Part shown: positions 1-9,004 of the stretch, one piece after another | Numbering within the stretch: position 1 is the first letter of the stretch | Layout of the letters: every line of letters begins with the position of its first letter | NCBI GenBank assembly: GCA_041447175.1 | Contig: CP166960.1 | Location: 953,507 to 1,017,506 of the forward strand | Reading direction: 5' to 3' | Source: Candidatus Bathyarchaeia archaeon | GTDB taxonomy: Archaea; Thermoproteota; Bathyarchaeia; Bathyarchaeales; Bathycorpusculaceae | Length of the DNA: 64,000 nucleotides | Notes under the pieces: generated by a model | What the model saw: only the letters and a program-made list of their open reading frames with translations | What the model was told of the DNA's origin: nothing | Database searches by the model: none | Translations under genes and position numbers: made by a program

Positions 1-1293
1 TGCAACGCTGGTTTTAAAGAGGCGTTTGGCTTCTTGAGGGTCGCTGGTTTGTCCAAGCGTCCACATAAGCTTAACCAACGCAGTTTCGGGGAACATGTCA
101 TCGGTTGGAATCACGCCCAATCCCTGCAGGTCGCGTCCTGTGTCGTAAACGTTCATGTTAACACGCCCCCAAATACACTGAGAAGCCAACGCAACCACCA
201 CACCGCGCTTAACTGCGTTTCCTATGGCGCTAAAGCAAGAGCTGCTCACGTGCCCAAGCCCCGTGCCCTCAAGCAAAATCCCCCTAAACCCTTGCTCCAC
301 GTACCAATCGATGACTGCAGGGTCAAAGCCGGGGAAAAACTTCACCATAGCCACCTTCTCGCAAAAATCAGGTTTTAGGACAAGCTTCGCGTTGGGGTCA
401 CGTTTTCGATATTGGTCAGTGAGCATGATGACTGTGTCGTTTTCGGTTCGCGCGATGGGGGAGGCGTTCACGGGTTTGAAGGTGTCTCTTCGGCTGGTGT
501 GGCATTTGCGGACGCGGGTTCCACGGTTAAAGATGATGGAGGTGTCTGCAACCGTCTCGTGCATCGCGATGGCGACCTCAGCAAAGGGTCCGTAAGCGGC
601 GGCTTTCACTGCTCCGATGAGGTTTGTTGCCGCATCGGAGCTGGGACGGTCGGAACTTCTTTGGGCTCCAACCACAACCACAGGAACAGGCAGGTTTTGC
701 AGGGCAAAGCTCAACGCAGCTGCAGTATACGCCATCGTGTCGGTTCCGTGGGCTATGATGACGCCTTGCGCGCCATGTTCGATGTGTTCGGCTGCGGTTT
801 TTGCCATTTGTGCCCAATGTTTGGGGTTAAGGTTCTCGCTGTAGACGCTGAAAACAATCTGGGTATCCACCTGAGCAAGGTCAGCAAGTTCAGGAACAAC
901 CCCATAAAGGTCGCTGGCAGAAATAGCTGAACGCACTGCGCCTGTTCGGTAGTCAACACGGCTTGCGATTGTTCCGCCAGTGCTTAGAATCGCGACTTTA
1001 GGCAGGTCAGCTCGTTGGGGAGGAAGCGGCGGCGAAGCGAAGGCAGGTTTTGCGCCTTTGCCGATTTTCTCAATCACCACGGTTGGGGTGAGGCGGATGC
1101 CGATGTTGTAGCCGCTTTTCATTTTAACAACAACGTGTGTGTCGTCACCGGATTCAGAGCGGGGAATCAGGATGCCCTCGTAAGATTTGCCTTCGTCGCT
1201 GACGCGGACAAGGTCGCCCACTGCACATTCGGCTTTTGTTATGGCGGCTAATGCTTTGCCTTTGTAACCTAAATTCTCCTCAGTTTGACTCAT
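1..1293 (-). CDS. gatD: Glutamyl-tRNA(Gln) amidotransferase subunit D, 3' end off window
   Basis: GatD is the asparaginase-like subunit of the archaeal GatDE complex. It releases ammonia from glutamine so that GatE can convert Glu-tRNA(Gln) to Gln-tRNA(Gln) in the cytoplasm. Reading from ATG at 1293 the frame stays open to base 1 (431 codons), so only a few C-terminal residues and the stop are missing compared with the usual ~435 aa. The N-terminal barrel-like domain is followed by the asparaginase signature STGGTIASR, the second active-site motif HGTDTMAY, then GAQRSSDRPSSDAA and, near the end, VKLMWTLGQT, which is typical of GatD. GatE would be expected just beyond the left edge or elsewhere on the chromosome. 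Identification is secure. Confidence 0.97.
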   Translation of the reverse strand, partial: MSQTEENLGYKGKALAAITKAECAVGDLVRVSDEGKSYEGILIPRSESGDDTHVVVKMKSGYNIGIRLTPTVVIEKIGKGAKPAFASPPLPPQRADLPKVAILSTGGTIASRVDYRTGAVRSAISASDLYGVVPELADLAQVDTQIVFSVYSENLNPKHWAQMAKTAAEHIEHGAQGVIIAHGTDTMAYTAAALSFALQNLPVPVVVVGAQRSSDRPSSDAATNLIGAVKAAAYGPFAEVAIAMHETVADTSIIFNRGTRVRKCHTSRRDTFKPVNASPIARTENDTVIMLTDQYRKRDPNAKLVLKPDFCEKVAMVKFFPGFDPAVIDWYVEQGFRGILLEGTGLGHVSSSCFSAIGNAVKRGVVVALASQCIWGRVNMNVYDTGRDLQGLGVIPTDDMFPETALVKLMWTLGQTSDPQEAKRLFKTSVA

Positions 1294-1494
1294 GCCTGCT
1301 TCCTTCAAACCTGTTAATGTAGTTTAGCGGCTTTAACTCAACCGCACATAATGTATTTTGTGCTCAGCCCTTAATAACCAATCTAAACCCAAAAACACAA
1401 ACGCACGAAACAGTAATGCCCTGATTGGAAATTTGTTCACGTTTTACCGCCAAAAAATTAAATAACACCAAATGTTGCAGTTCTAGCATAGCAA

Positions 1495-1504
1495 AATTTT
1501 TAAG
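1495..1504 (+). promoter_or_regulatory. TATA-like element for the 1544 gene
   Basis: AATTTTTAAG lies about 25-30 nt before a plausible transcription start near 1525. It is followed by a GGAGG Shine-Dalgarno at 1530-1534, ten bases ahead of the GTG at 1544. The arrangement fits an archaeal TBP/TFB promoter with a short leader. Confidence 0.5.
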
Positions 1505-1543
1505 AGTAAACCTTCGAAACAGAAGGAACGGAGGAAACAGAGA

Positions 1544-2194
1544 GTGAACTTTGAAACGAGCAAAAATCTAAGCGGAGTCGGCGCAATACTGCTTTTCGTA
1601 AGTCCAATTGTTGGCGCAGCAACAGGATTCGCAACTGGCGTATTAGGACTCATAGGCTTCATACTCTTACTTATCGGCGCATACGGGTTAGCTCAATACT
1701 ACAGGGAAGCAGGCATCTTCAACAACATTCTTTACGGAACCATCGTAGGCATAGTCGGCGGAATCGTCGCAGTCGTCGTTGCAGCATGGGCAGCAATCAG
1801 CATGCTACCAGAACTTTTGGAGAAAATATACCCCACTTGGAATGGCGATTGGACCACTCTTCCAAACATGACCCCAGACACATCAAACTTGGCCATTGGT
1901 GACTTCTCACCCTTTCTTGGAATAATCTTCGCAGTCGTTGTAATTGTATTCATTGTAACAATAATCATGGCAATTTTCTACCGAAAATCCTTAACTATGC
2001 TTTCAGCAAAAACAGGCATCGGCTTATTCGGCACCACAGGAACCATTCTGCTAATCGGCGCAGTCCTAACCATAATCTTCATAGGGGCAGTGCTTGTGTG
2101 GGTCGCAATGCTTCTGCTTGCGATAGCGTTCTTCCAGACCCGTCCGCCGCCACCTCAACCTTCAATGCCGACCGAAAATATACCCCCCATGTAG
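1544..2194 (+). CDS. DUF996-like multi-pass membrane protein
   Basis: A 216-aa integral membrane protein of unknown function. It begins with KNLSGVGAILLFVSP and contains about five hydrophobic segments: roughly residues 10-30, 32-50, 60-85, 125-147 and 165-195. Between the third and fourth is a polar loop with NxT sequons. The tail is proline-rich (RPPPPQPSMP). The opening and topology resemble the archaeal DUF996 family, whose role is not known; this assignment is from recall of the family style. The GTG start is supported by GGAGG at 1530-1534. It is divergent from gatD and not obviously in an operon with the chaperone genes, being followed by a T-rich stretch and a new promoter. Confidence 0.8.
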   Translation: MNFETSKNLSGVGAILLFVSPIVGAATGFATGVLGLIGFILLLIGAYGLAQYYREAGIFNNILYGTIVGIVGGIVAVVVAAWAAISMLPELLEKIYPTWNGDWTTLPNMTPDTSNLAIGDFSPFLGIIFAVVVIVFIVTIIMAIFYRKSLTMLSAKTGIGLFGTTGTILLIGAVLTIIFIGAVLVWVAMLLLAIAFFQTRPPPPQPSMPTENIPPM

Positions 2195-2210
2195 CTGAGT
2201 TGAACCAATC

Positions 2211-2226
2211 AACTCTTTTTTTCTTC
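2211..2226 (+). terminator. T-rich terminator-like stretch after the DUF996-like gene
   Basis: A run of seven T within CTCTTTTTTTCTTC follows the stop codon at 2194. Archaeal RNA polymerase commonly terminates at such U-tracts, and a separate promoter for grpE lies downstream. No hairpin precedes it. Confidence 0.4.
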
Positions 2227-2295
2227 TTACACTCACCCACAGAACAACCTACAAATCATTAAACCATTCAACAAACATTAATTCACGAGCAAAAC

Positions 2296-2305
2296 CTATA
2301 TTTTT
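2296..2305 (+). promoter_or_regulatory. TATA element of the grpE-dnaK-dnaJ operon
   Basis: CTATATTTTT lies about 25 nt upstream of 2324. This places the expected transcription start almost on the GTG at 2324, so grpE is either leaderless from that GTG or starts at the ATG at 2348 with a very short leader. No CIRCE-type inverted repeat is visible. Confidence 0.5.
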
Positions 2306-2323
2306 CTTCATCGCTAAAAAGAG

Positions 2324-2902
2324 GTGAGCCAAAAGGCGGTCAACGTTATGTGTCACAATAAAAATGGAGTGGAAGAACAAAACAAGCAGCAAAAAAACGA
2401 TTTAGAAGACCAAATACTGCTGGAAAAGAAACGCAGTGAAGAATACTTGACGCGTCTAAAGTATTTGCAGGCAGATTTTGAGAACATGCGCAAACGGTGT
2501 GACCGACAAATAGAGGAAGTCAGTCAATATAGCAATGAACGCCTAGTTATACAGTTACTTGATGTGGTGGACGAGTTGGAGTTGGCCATCAAAACCGCAC
2601 AGACCGCTCAAACAGCTCAAGCGCTGATTGAAGGGGTCCAGATGACGCTGAAGCGGTTGCGAAAAGTTCTTGAACTAGAAGGAGTCACTCCAATAGAAAG
2701 CGTCGGAAAGCCTTTTGACCCCACCAGACACAACGCCATCGCAGCCGAAGAACGCGAAGACGTAGAAGTGTGTATGGTAACTGAGGAAGTCAGAAAAGGC
2801 TACCAGATGAAAGAGAAAGTAATACGACCAAGTATAGTCAAAGTAGCAGTAAAAAAAGCGCAGTCACAAAATAAAGAGGAAAAGAAAAATGAGTCAACCT
2901 AA
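2324..2902 (+). CDS. grpE: Nucleotide exchange factor GrpE
   Basis: GrpE releases ADP from DnaK and so resets the Hsp70 chaperone cycle. The 192-aa product has a charged N-terminal coiled-coil region, the conserved [11 protein letters not shown] motif at about residues 48-58, and the C-terminal beta domain with [20 protein letters not shown]. Length matches the family. An alternative start is the ATG at 2348; the promoter position favours either a leaderless GTG at 2324 or that ATG. The gene overlaps dnaK by 14 bases, implying translational coupling. Archaeal KJE systems are generally thought to come from bacteria, and the operon order here (grpE-dnaK-dnaJ) matches that origin. Confidence 0.96.
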   Translation: MSQKAVNVMCHNKNGVEEQNKQQKNDLEDQILLEKKRSEEYLTRLKYLQADFENMRKRCDRQIEEVSQYSNERLVIQLLDVVDELELAIKTAQTAQTAQALIEGVQMTLKRLRKVLELEGVTPIESVGKPFDPTRHNAIAAEEREDVEVCMVTEEVRKGYQMKEKVIRPSIVKVAVKKAQSQNKEEKKNEST

Positions 2903-4802
2903 AACGGGAGAAAAAATTTTAGGAATCGACCTTGGAACAACAAACTCAGCAGCAGCCATCTACGAGAACGGCAGACCCACCGTGATTCCCAGCGCAGAGG
3001 GACCAACAATGGCGGGCAAAATGTTCCCCTCAGTGGTTGCTTTCACCAAAGACGGGCAACTTTTAGTTGGGGAACCTGCCAAACGTCAAGCCACCGCCAA
3101 CCCTAATGGAACCATTTTTGAAATTAAACGGAAAATGGGAACAAAACAAAAAGTAACCATGAACGGCAAAGAATACACGCCCCAACAAATCAGCGCCTTT
3201 ATCCTTCAAAAAATCAAGAAAGACGCTGAAACCTATCTGGGCACCCCAGTCAACAAAGCCGTCATAACGGTTCCCGCCCACTTCGATGATAACCAAAGGC
3301 AAGCAACCAAAGACGCTGGCGAAATCGCGGGCTTTGAAGTTATGCGCATAATCAACGAACCAACAGCCGCGTGCCTTGCCTATGGTATTGACAAGCTGGA
3401 AAAAGAAATGAAAATTTTGGTTTTCAGCTTCGGAGGCGGAACCCACGACGTAACCGTCATGGATTTTGGCAAAGGCGTCTTCCAAGTCTTATCCACCAGT
3501 GGTGACACCCAACTCGGCGGAACCGACGTTGACAAAGCAGTCATGGGCTACGTTATTGAAGAATTCAAACGTCAAACGGGTGTTGACGTAACCAACGACC
3601 AAATGGCGACTGCCAGACTTAAGGAAGCGGCAGAAAAAGCCAAAATCGAATTAACCACGCTCACAACCACCGACATCGACCTTCCCTTCTTAACGGCAAC
3701 CAACGCTGGACCTCAACACCTTCACCTCACCTTAACCCGAACCAAACTGGAAGCCTTAGCTCAACCCATTGTGCAAAAAACTGAACGCACCATCCTTAAA
3801 GCCCTTGAAGACGCAAAGCTAACCCCACAAACTGTAGATAAAATCATTTTAATTGGCGGCATGACCCGTATGCCCTTGGTTCAACGGTTTGTGGAGCAGA
3901 TTTTGGGCAAATCACCAGAACGCGGCTTAGACCCCATGGAATGCGTCGCCATAGGAGCATCCATACAAGGCGCAGTCCTCACAGGCGAGGTCCACGATAT
4001 TCTCCTGTTAGATGTTACGCCCCTTTCGTTGGGTGTGGAAACCATGGGCGGCATCTTCACCAAAGTCATCGACAAAAACACCACCATCCCTACCAAGAAG
4101 TCACAGGTTTTCACAACCGCCGCAGACTTCCAAACCGCCGTAACCATCCATGTACTGCAAGGCGAACGACAAATGTCAGCAGACAACGTTTCGCTGGGCA
4201 TGTTCAACTTAGAAGGCATTCCACCCTCACCCAGAGGCGTGCCCCAAATCGAAGTAATTTTTGACATCGACGCCAATGGCATGCTCAACGTCACTGCAAA
4301 AGACCGAGGAACAGGCAAAGAAAACCGCATCCGCATAACCGCCTCAAGCAGGCTCTCCAAAGAAGACAAAGAACGGATGGTTAAAGAAGCCGAGCAGTTC
4401 GCAGACCAAGACAAGAAGAAAAGGGAAGAAGCCGAACTGCGAAACAGCGCTGACAGCATGGTTTACACTGCGGAGAAAACCAAGAAGGACTTAGCGGACA
4501 AACTCACCTCTGAGCAAAGTGGCAAAATTGACACCGCTGTTAATGCACTAAAAGACGCACTGGCAAAGGCAGACTTAACCGCCATCAAAGAGAAAACTGA
4601 CGAGTTAGGCAAGGTGCTTCAGGAAGTTGGCACAGTGATTTACCAGCAAGCAGCTGCTCAAGCACAGGCACAGCAACAGGCTCAAGGCGAACAAGCAGGA
4701 CCACAAACGCAGGAACAACCAGGACAACAACAAGGACATCCCGGTCAGGAGCAGTCTTCAGGCGACAAAGTTGTCGATTCTGAAGATTACAAAGTGAAGT
4801 AA
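2889..4802 (+). CDS. dnaK: Hsp70 chaperone DnaK with altered phosphate-2 motif
   Basis: ATP-dependent Hsp70 chaperone, 637 aa, full length. The nucleotide-binding domain (about 1-385) shows [16 protein letters not shown] with the catalytic lysine, and [14 protein letters not shown] with the conserved glutamate. The linker [13 protein letters not shown] leads into the substrate-binding domain, followed by a helical lid and a Gln-rich tail ending DSEDYKVK. The phosphate-2 motif, normally (F/Y)DLGGGTFD, reads FSFGGGTHD here: the first catalytic aspartate (Asp199 of bovine Hsc70, Asp194 of E. coli DnaK) is serine at residue 180. The second aspartate is kept at residue 187. This is unusual for an active Hsp70. 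It is coupled to grpE by a 14-base overlap and followed by dnaJ after 58 bases. Confidence 0.97.
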   Translation: MSQPKTGEKILGIDLGTTNSAAAIYENGRPTVIPSAEGPTMAGKMFPSVVAFTKDGQLLVGEPAKRQATANPNGTIFEIKRKMGTKQKVTMNGKEYTPQQISAFILQKIKKDAETYLGTPVNKAVITVPAHFDDNQRQATKDAGEIAGFEVMRIINEPTAACLAYGIDKLEKEMKILVFSFGGGTHDVTVMDFGKGVFQVLSTSGDTQLGGTDVDKAVMGYVIEEFKRQTGVDVTNDQMATARLKEAAEKAKIELTTLTTTDIDLPFLTATNAGPQHLHLTLTRTKLEALAQPIVQKTERTILKALEDAKLTPQTVDKIILIGGMTRMPLVQRFVEQILGKSPERGLDPMECVAIGASIQGAVLTGEVHDILLLDVTPLSLGVETMGGIFTKVIDKNTTIPTKKSQVFTTAADFQTAVTIHVLQGERQMSADNVSLGMFNLEGIPPSPRGVPQIEVIFDIDANGMLNVTAKDRGTGKENRIRITASSRLSKEDKERMVKEAEQFADQDKKKREEAELRNSADSMVYTAEKTKKDLADKLTSEQSGKIDTAVNALKDALAKADLTAIKEKTDELGKVLQEVGTVIYQQAAAQAQAQQQAQGEQAGPQTQEQPGQQQGHPGQEQSSGDKVVDSEDYKVK

Positions 4803-4860
4803 CAAGCGAAACAGTCTTAATCTACCTTTTTCTTCCTTTTGTTAATCGCGGTAAATTGGT

Positions 4861-5988
4861 ATGGCAGAGAAAAGAGACTACTACGAAGTTCTGGGTTTAT
4901 CCAGAGATGCATCAAAAGACCAAATTAAAGATGCTTATCGAAAACTGGCTATGCAGTATCACCCAGACCGCAACAAAGCCCCTGAAGCTGAAGACAAATT
5001 TAAAGAAATCTCGGAAGCTTACGCAGTTCTTTCCGACGACCAAAAGCGGCAAAAGTACGACACGCTGGGCCACTCAGGCTTTGACCAGCAATACACGCAG
5101 GAAGACATCTTCCGAGGCGCTGACTTTAACGACATCTTCCGTGACGTAGGCGGAGGATTCAGTGATATTTTCCGCATGTTCTTCGGAGGAGGTTTTGGAG
5201 GCGGAGACTACGGCGGACAACGTGTTAACCGAGGACAAGACCTGCTTTACGAAATGAGCATTACGTTAGAAGAAGCTGCTCAAGGCATCCAAAAAGAAAT
5301 TGAGATTCCACGAACTGAACAATGCGAGGTCTGCGGTGGGTCCGGAGCCGCACCGGGAACGCAGCCGACAACTTGTCCCCGATGCAGCGGAGCAGGCAGA
5401 GTTCAAAACAGGCGGCAAAGCATGTTTGGCACGTTTGTTCAAGTTACTCCTTGCCCACAATGTAAGGGAAAAGGAAAGATAATCGAAATACCATGCAAGA
5501 ACTGCAACGGGTCAGGGTTAGTTAAAAAACGCAGGAAAATCACGGTAACGGTTCCCGTCGGTATTGACGAGGGCTATCAGCTACGGCTTCGCGGCGAAGG
5601 TGACATGGCTGAATACGGAGGCGAAGCGGGTGACCTCTACGTGTTGGTTCACATATTACCCAATGACCTGTTTGTACGTAACGGGGACGACCTGCACTAC
5701 GTTTTGATGATTGGTTTTCCACAGGCAGCATTAGGCACTGAAGTTCAGGTGCCCACCCTTGAGGGACCAGCCCCGCTTAAAATCAAAGCAGGAACCCAGG
5801 TAGGCGACGTAATACGGCTAAAGGGCAAGGGAATGCCAAGATTCCGCGGCTACGGCAAAGGCGACTTGCTTATTCAAGTAGGTATAGCAGTACCAGAAAA
5901 ACTCACAGGCAAGCAACGGGAACTGTTAGACCAATTAGCCAAAGAATTCGGCGAGGACATACAGCAGAAAAAGCACCGCTTTTTTTAG
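4861..5988 (+). CDS. dnaJ: Co-chaperone DnaJ (type I Hsp40)
   Basis: DnaJ delivers unfolded clients to DnaK and stimulates its ATPase. The 375-aa protein has all type I parts in order: a J domain (about 5-70) with the HPD motif in MQYHPDRNK, a Gly/Phe-rich linker (FFGGGFGGGDYGG), a zinc domain with four CxxCxGxG-type repeats (CEVCGGSG, CPRCSGAG, CPQCKGKG, CKNCNGSG), and the two C-terminal beta domains ending near EFGEDIQQKKHRFF. It follows dnaK closely on the same strand and is probably co-transcribed. An intact J domain and HPD are notable because the partner DnaK has a changed ATPase residue. Confidence 0.97.
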   Translation: MAEKRDYYEVLGLSRDASKDQIKDAYRKLAMQYHPDRNKAPEAEDKFKEISEAYAVLSDDQKRQKYDTLGHSGFDQQYTQEDIFRGADFNDIFRDVGGGFSDIFRMFFGGGFGGGDYGGQRVNRGQDLLYEMSITLEEAAQGIQKEIEIPRTEQCEVCGGSGAAPGTQPTTCPRCSGAGRVQNRRQSMFGTFVQVTPCPQCKGKGKIIEIPCKNCNGSGLVKKRRKITVTVPVGIDEGYQLRLRGEGDMAEYGGEAGDLYVLVHILPNDLFVRNGDDLHYVLMIGFPQAALGTEVQVPTLEGPAPLKIKAGTQVGDVIRLKGKGMPRFRGYGKGDLLIQVGIAVPEKLTGKQRELLDQLAKEFGEDIQQKKHRFF

Positions 5989-6057
5989 ACTCTAAAAGTC
6001 CACCCCCCCAAGGGTACGGAAAAATTTTAAAGCAGAAACAGCAAATAGAAGGGAATT

Positions 6058-6423
6058 GTGAATTATAATATGGCTATAAACTTAGACGTATTGTTGATAT
6101 CGCTGGTAATCAGAATCCTTGTGTTGACACCGGTTCTGTGGATTTCGGGCAGAATATTGGTTGGCGGCAATAAGGCAAAATTCACTGACGCCATCTGGAT
6201 AGTCGTGTTAGGAACCGTCATTGCAGGCATCATCGAATACTTCTTCATCGGCTGGATTTCAAGCATCATCGTGCTGCTAATTTGGCTTGGCTTGGTTAAA
6301 CACTTCTTTGACTGCGGCTGGCTCAAGGCGTTCGTCATAAGCGTAATAGCGATACTAATCTTTGTAGTAATCACGTTTCTCTTTGAACTTGCAGGCTTCG
6401 CAATTTGGAGTTTGACGTTTTAA
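6058..6423 (+). CDS. Small four-helix membrane protein, unknown function
   Basis: A 121-aa protein with about four hydrophobic helices (roughly 9-30, 42-62, 66-83 and 90-115) and short polar loops. No catalytic or binding motif is visible and I do not recognise the family. A TATA-like AATTTTAAA at 6023-6031 suggests transcription starts near 6052, giving a leaderless or very short leader start at GTG 6058. The in-frame ATG at 6070 is an alternative. A T-rich terminator-like run follows the stop. It is probably a separate unit from dnaJ. Confidence 0.75.
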   Translation: MNYNMAINLDVLLISLVIRILVLTPVLWISGRILVGGNKAKFTDAIWIVVLGTVIAGIIEYFFIGWISSIIVLLIWLGLVKHFFDCGWLKAFVISVIAILIFVVITFLFELAGFAIWSLTF

Positions 6424-6435
6424 AACCAAACCTAT

Positions 6436-6456
6436 AAAATTTCTTTTTTTCTTTTC
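6436..6456 (+). terminator. T-rich terminator-like stretch
   Basis: An almost unbroken pyrimidine run of T tracts lies just after the stop at 6423 and before the promoter of the next gene. It is typical of an archaeal U-tract terminator, with no stem-loop. Confidence 0.4.
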
Positions 6457-6511
6457 GAGATGTAGGTAAAACTTAAATTGCCAAACCAACAATCCCAGTG
6501 CAGGGAAGCCT

Positions 6512-6859
6512 ATGGTTTATTGTTCTAATTGTGGAAAAGAAATACCTCAAAACGCCGGTTTCTGCCCCAACTGCGGCACTAAAGCAAGAATTGAACCTCC
6601 ATCCGCAACACCCTCCGACGAAATGAGGGAAGCACTCACCAAAATGAGCATAGAGATGGAAAAAGCCTTCAGTATAGCAGCAAAACAGGTCCAGGAAGCC
6701 TTCAAAACCGCAAAGGATAACGTGCAGAAAACAGTTTACAAGGAACCTATTGTTTGCCCTAACTGTGGAGAAAAAAACGTAGCTAACGCTACTTACTGCT
6801 TTAAATGTGGCAAAAACCTCTCCGAAACAGAACCTGCTAAACCAACTGAAGGCAACTAA
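6512..6859 (+). CDS. Double zinc-ribbon protein with helical spacer
   Basis: A 115-aa protein with an N-terminal zinc ribbon CSNCGKEIPQNAGFCPNCG (residues 4-22), a helical charged middle (about 35-82, rich in E, K, A and Q, possibly coiled-coil), and a second ribbon CPNCGEKNVANATYCFKCG (about 88-106). Both ribbons have the CxxC-x(10-11)-CxxC spacing of the 'zinc-ribbon domain' proteins common in archaea. Such proteins are often membrane or nucleic-acid adaptors, but nothing here fixes a role. An SD-like GGGAAG sits at 6501-6508 before the ATG. It appears monocistronic. Confidence 0.85.
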   Translation: MVYCSNCGKEIPQNAGFCPNCGTKARIEPPSATPSDEMREALTKMSIEMEKAFSIAAKQVQEAFKTAKDNVQKTVYKEPIVCPNCGEKNVANATYCFKCGKNLSETEPAKPTEGN

Positions 6860-7216
6860 ACCCAGGTCTCCACGATGTAGGGACCTTCAGTAAGCGCATT
6901 GGTAGACGCGGTCTGTTGCGGCTTTTGCAGGTTCTAGGCATAGAAACAAAGCAGAAAAGTAGAGGGGAAGGAGGCTATCAAAACGTAGCCTACCTACCTG
7001 AAGCCAATTAAGATAGAACTATGAAAATACGAAGGCATCAACCTAACGCTTGTCGCTAAAAAAACTTAAAAAAGAGGCTTCGTCACGAGACGAAGAGATA
7101 GCAGCAATAGACGTGCACCCCGCTTGTCAAAACCTCAAAATAACCGCATACCAAAAAAGCGAAAGTTTGGGGAAGTATGCTAGTGATTAGACCATGTTTG
7201 TCTTAAGGTTTTTTAG
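6860..7216. other. 357-bp non-coding stretch with one strong hairpin
   Basis: No convincing coding sequence is visible on either strand. The stretch contains a perfect 7-bp stem with a four-base loop at 7078-7095, preceded by an A-rich segment. It also contains tRNA-like fragments that do not fold as a tRNA. It may hold a small RNA or decayed coding sequence; neither can be shown from sequence alone. Confidence 0.5.
7078..7095. repeat. Perfect 7-bp inverted repeat (hairpin)
   Basis: CTTCGTC and GACGAAG flank the loop ACGA. It lies in the middle of a gene-free region about 120 bases before the next gene, so it is not an obvious terminator for the zinc-ribbon gene that ends at 6859. Confidence 0.7.
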
Positions 7217-7780
7217 GTGAAACATCTATTCATACCGCAAGGACGGGGACGCGTGCACAAAGCCAAACGAGTATTCATAACCGCACTGTTTAGCTCAATA
7301 ATATTTGTCACCAACTTCTTCGTGCCACCCCCAATTAACTATTTGCTCATCGTCGTTCAAGCCGTCATTCTTGCGTTGGCAACGCTTTTTGTAGGCAGAG
7401 CAGGAGCCACATATGTAGGCTTAATCGGAGGCGCCATGTCTGCACTGGCGCGACCAGCATTTGGTCCCTTCACCTTCATTTTTACTCTCCTCTATGGAGT
7501 TCTAGTCGATTTGTTCTTCATCGCCTGCAAAGCATACCCAACAAAAGAAGGCGCAAACAGAAATCGAATCATTCTTGCCATGGCTTTTAGCACAGCCATA
7601 ATCGGCTTCACAAGCTACTACATCATTGCCGTATACGGCAAAATCATTGAACTCGCACCACCCGAGTTAACACCTATGATGTCAGCTCTGGTTATTTTCG
7701 TTGCAACTGGAAGCGGCATATCCGCCGGCTACGCAGCCGCCTACCTCTGGAACAGATACCTAAAAAATGTCCCCCTATAA
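7217..7780 (+). CDS. ECF-transporter S-component-like membrane protein
   Basis: A 187-aa integral membrane protein with five or six hydrophobic helices. After a basic N terminus (GRGRVHKAKR) come segments at about 20-40, 43-62, 65-80, 82-105, 118-142 and 152-175. The pattern of a small hydrophobic protein with a conserved GGAMSALARPAFGPF-like stretch in the middle resembles substrate-binding S components of energy-coupling factor transporters, which bind vitamins or metals. No EcfA/EcfT genes are in the window, so the substrate and even the family are uncertain. The GTG start at 7217 is the first in frame, and SD support is weak. Confidence 0.75.
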   Translation: MKHLFIPQGRGRVHKAKRVFITALFSSIIFVTNFFVPPPINYLLIVVQAVILALATLFVGRAGATYVGLIGGAMSALARPAFGPFTFIFTLLYGVLVDLFFIACKAYPTKEGANRNRIILAMAFSTAIIGFTSYYIIAVYGKIIELAPPELTPMMSALVIFVATGSGISAGYAAAYLWNRYLKNVPL

Positions 7781-7938
7781 AAGCGGAACCTTCCCCGACA
7801 TATTTCTGGACACGAAATATCCCTTTTAAGCCTTTAGCGGCTCAATGCATGATGGAGAAAGGAGGAAGGCGCCCTTACCCCTCTCCTCGTCAAAAAAGGG
7901 GAGCTAAAAGGTACACCTGACGTGGTTGAGATTGCAAG

Positions 7939-8865
7939 TTAGGAGTTAGCTACCAGATTGGCTAACCCTTCTTGCAAAGTAACTTTTGCATTAAACCCAA
8001 GCTGTATGGAGGCTTTAGAGGCATCCCCGTAACTGAAACGTATATCGCCTATGCGGGGTGGGCCATGCACAACATCAAGTTCACGCTGAGTTACCACACT
8101 TAACGCACCAACTAAGTCGTTGATACTTGTGGGTTGCCCCGTACACACGTTAAAAACCTCGCCACCCACGTCCTTGGCTTCTAACGCCAAAGCTAAAGCT
8201 TGAGCAATATCACTAACGTGAATGAAATCACGAGTTTGCTCACCGTCACCCTCCACAGTTAAAGCTTTCCCGTCTTTTGCTTTACGAAGAAACTTTGTGA
8301 TGACACCACTGTAGGGGCTGTTCTCGTTTTTAGGACCGTAAACGTTGAAAAACCGCAAAGACACCGCCCCAATGCCATAGCATCGGTGGAAGGCTTGACA
8401 ATAAGCTTCACCAGCAGCCTTCGAAGCAGCATAAGGAGAAAGAGGATGCAAAGAAGTAGTTTCCGTAACCGGCAGAGTTTTAACGTCACCATAAACAGCG
8501 GTTGAAGACGCAAAAACAAGCTTTTTAACGCCTTGTTTTGTAGATTGCTGAAGAACGTTAAGTGTTCCTGCGACGTTAACTGCGTTATTTAATTCGGGGT
8601 TTTGGACTGACGCGGTTACGTCGATGAGGGCAGCCAGATGAACCACTGCATCGATACCTAAGAGGGCGTTGTTTAGGTCTTGGGGGTTGCGTATGTCGCC
8701 CTTTACGAAACGAAAAGTTGTTTCGCCTTGACTTTTGGAGAGGTTCTCAAGTTTTCCTGTTGTTAAGTTATCAAAAACGGTTACGTGGTAGCCCTTTTGG
8801 ATAAGCAACGGCACCAGATTGGAGCCGATAAAGCCAGCTCCGCCAGTAACTAAAACGTTCTTCAT
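7939..8865 (-). CDS. NAD-dependent nucleotide-sugar epimerase (UDP-glucose 4-epimerase type)
   Basis: An extended short-chain dehydrogenase that would interconvert nucleotide sugars, probably UDP-Glc/UDP-Gal or the GlcNAc equivalents. MKNVLVTGGAGFIGSNLV gives the Rossmann glycine motif. SSTAVYGD supplies the catalytic Ser/Thr, and the following YAASKAAGE contains the YxxxK pair. RFFNVYGPKN and VEGDGEQTRDFIHVSD are family hallmarks. I start it at ATG 8865 because the motif begins there; ATG 8871 and a longer frame to 8940 are possible. It is the first gene of the minus-strand surface-glycan region and stands alone. The substrate cannot be assigned. Confidence 0.93.
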   Translation of the reverse strand: MKNVLVTGGAGFIGSNLVPLLIQKGYHVTVFDNLTTGKLENLSKSQGETTFRFVKGDIRNPQDLNNALLGIDAVVHLAALIDVTASVQNPELNNAVNVAGTLNVLQQSTKQGVKKLVFASSTAVYGDVKTLPVTETTSLHPLSPYAASKAAGEAYCQAFHRCYGIGAVSLRFFNVYGPKNENSPYSGVITKFLRKAKDGKALTVEGDGEQTRDFIHVSDIAQALALALEAKDVGGEVFNVCTGQPTSINDLVGALSVVTQRELDVVHGPPRIGDIRFSYGDASKASIQLGFNAKVTLQEGLANLVANS

Positions 8866-9004
8866 ACACATCGATAGCTTATCTGCGGGTAGACGATTAA
8901 ACTTTTTTGGCGTACAATCAAGACAAAAAAAATTCAGCATACATAAACAAAAAAATACTGAAAAAATAAAGAAAGCTTAGACCAAGGGTAACCTTAGGCC
9001 AGTT

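Noticed and set aside
34-1251. Several plus-strand frames across the first 1.25 kb
   Set aside because: All lie opposite the gatD frame, which is continuous and has clear motifs.
3063-4459. Long minus-strand frames opposite dnaK
   Set aside because: They mirror the codon bias of dnaK, with no motifs of their own.
6890-6965. tRNA-like fragment (GGTAGACGCG, then GGTTCTAGGC)
   Set aside because: The D-arm and T-loop look similar to a tRNA, but no acceptor stem or 5-bp T stem can be formed and position 57 would be a T.
7850-7942. Short open frame ending LLVKKGELKGTPDVVEIAS
   Set aside because: It reads like a protein C terminus but has no start codon, being bounded upstream by an in-frame stop. 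It could be a gene remnant, not supportable as a gene.
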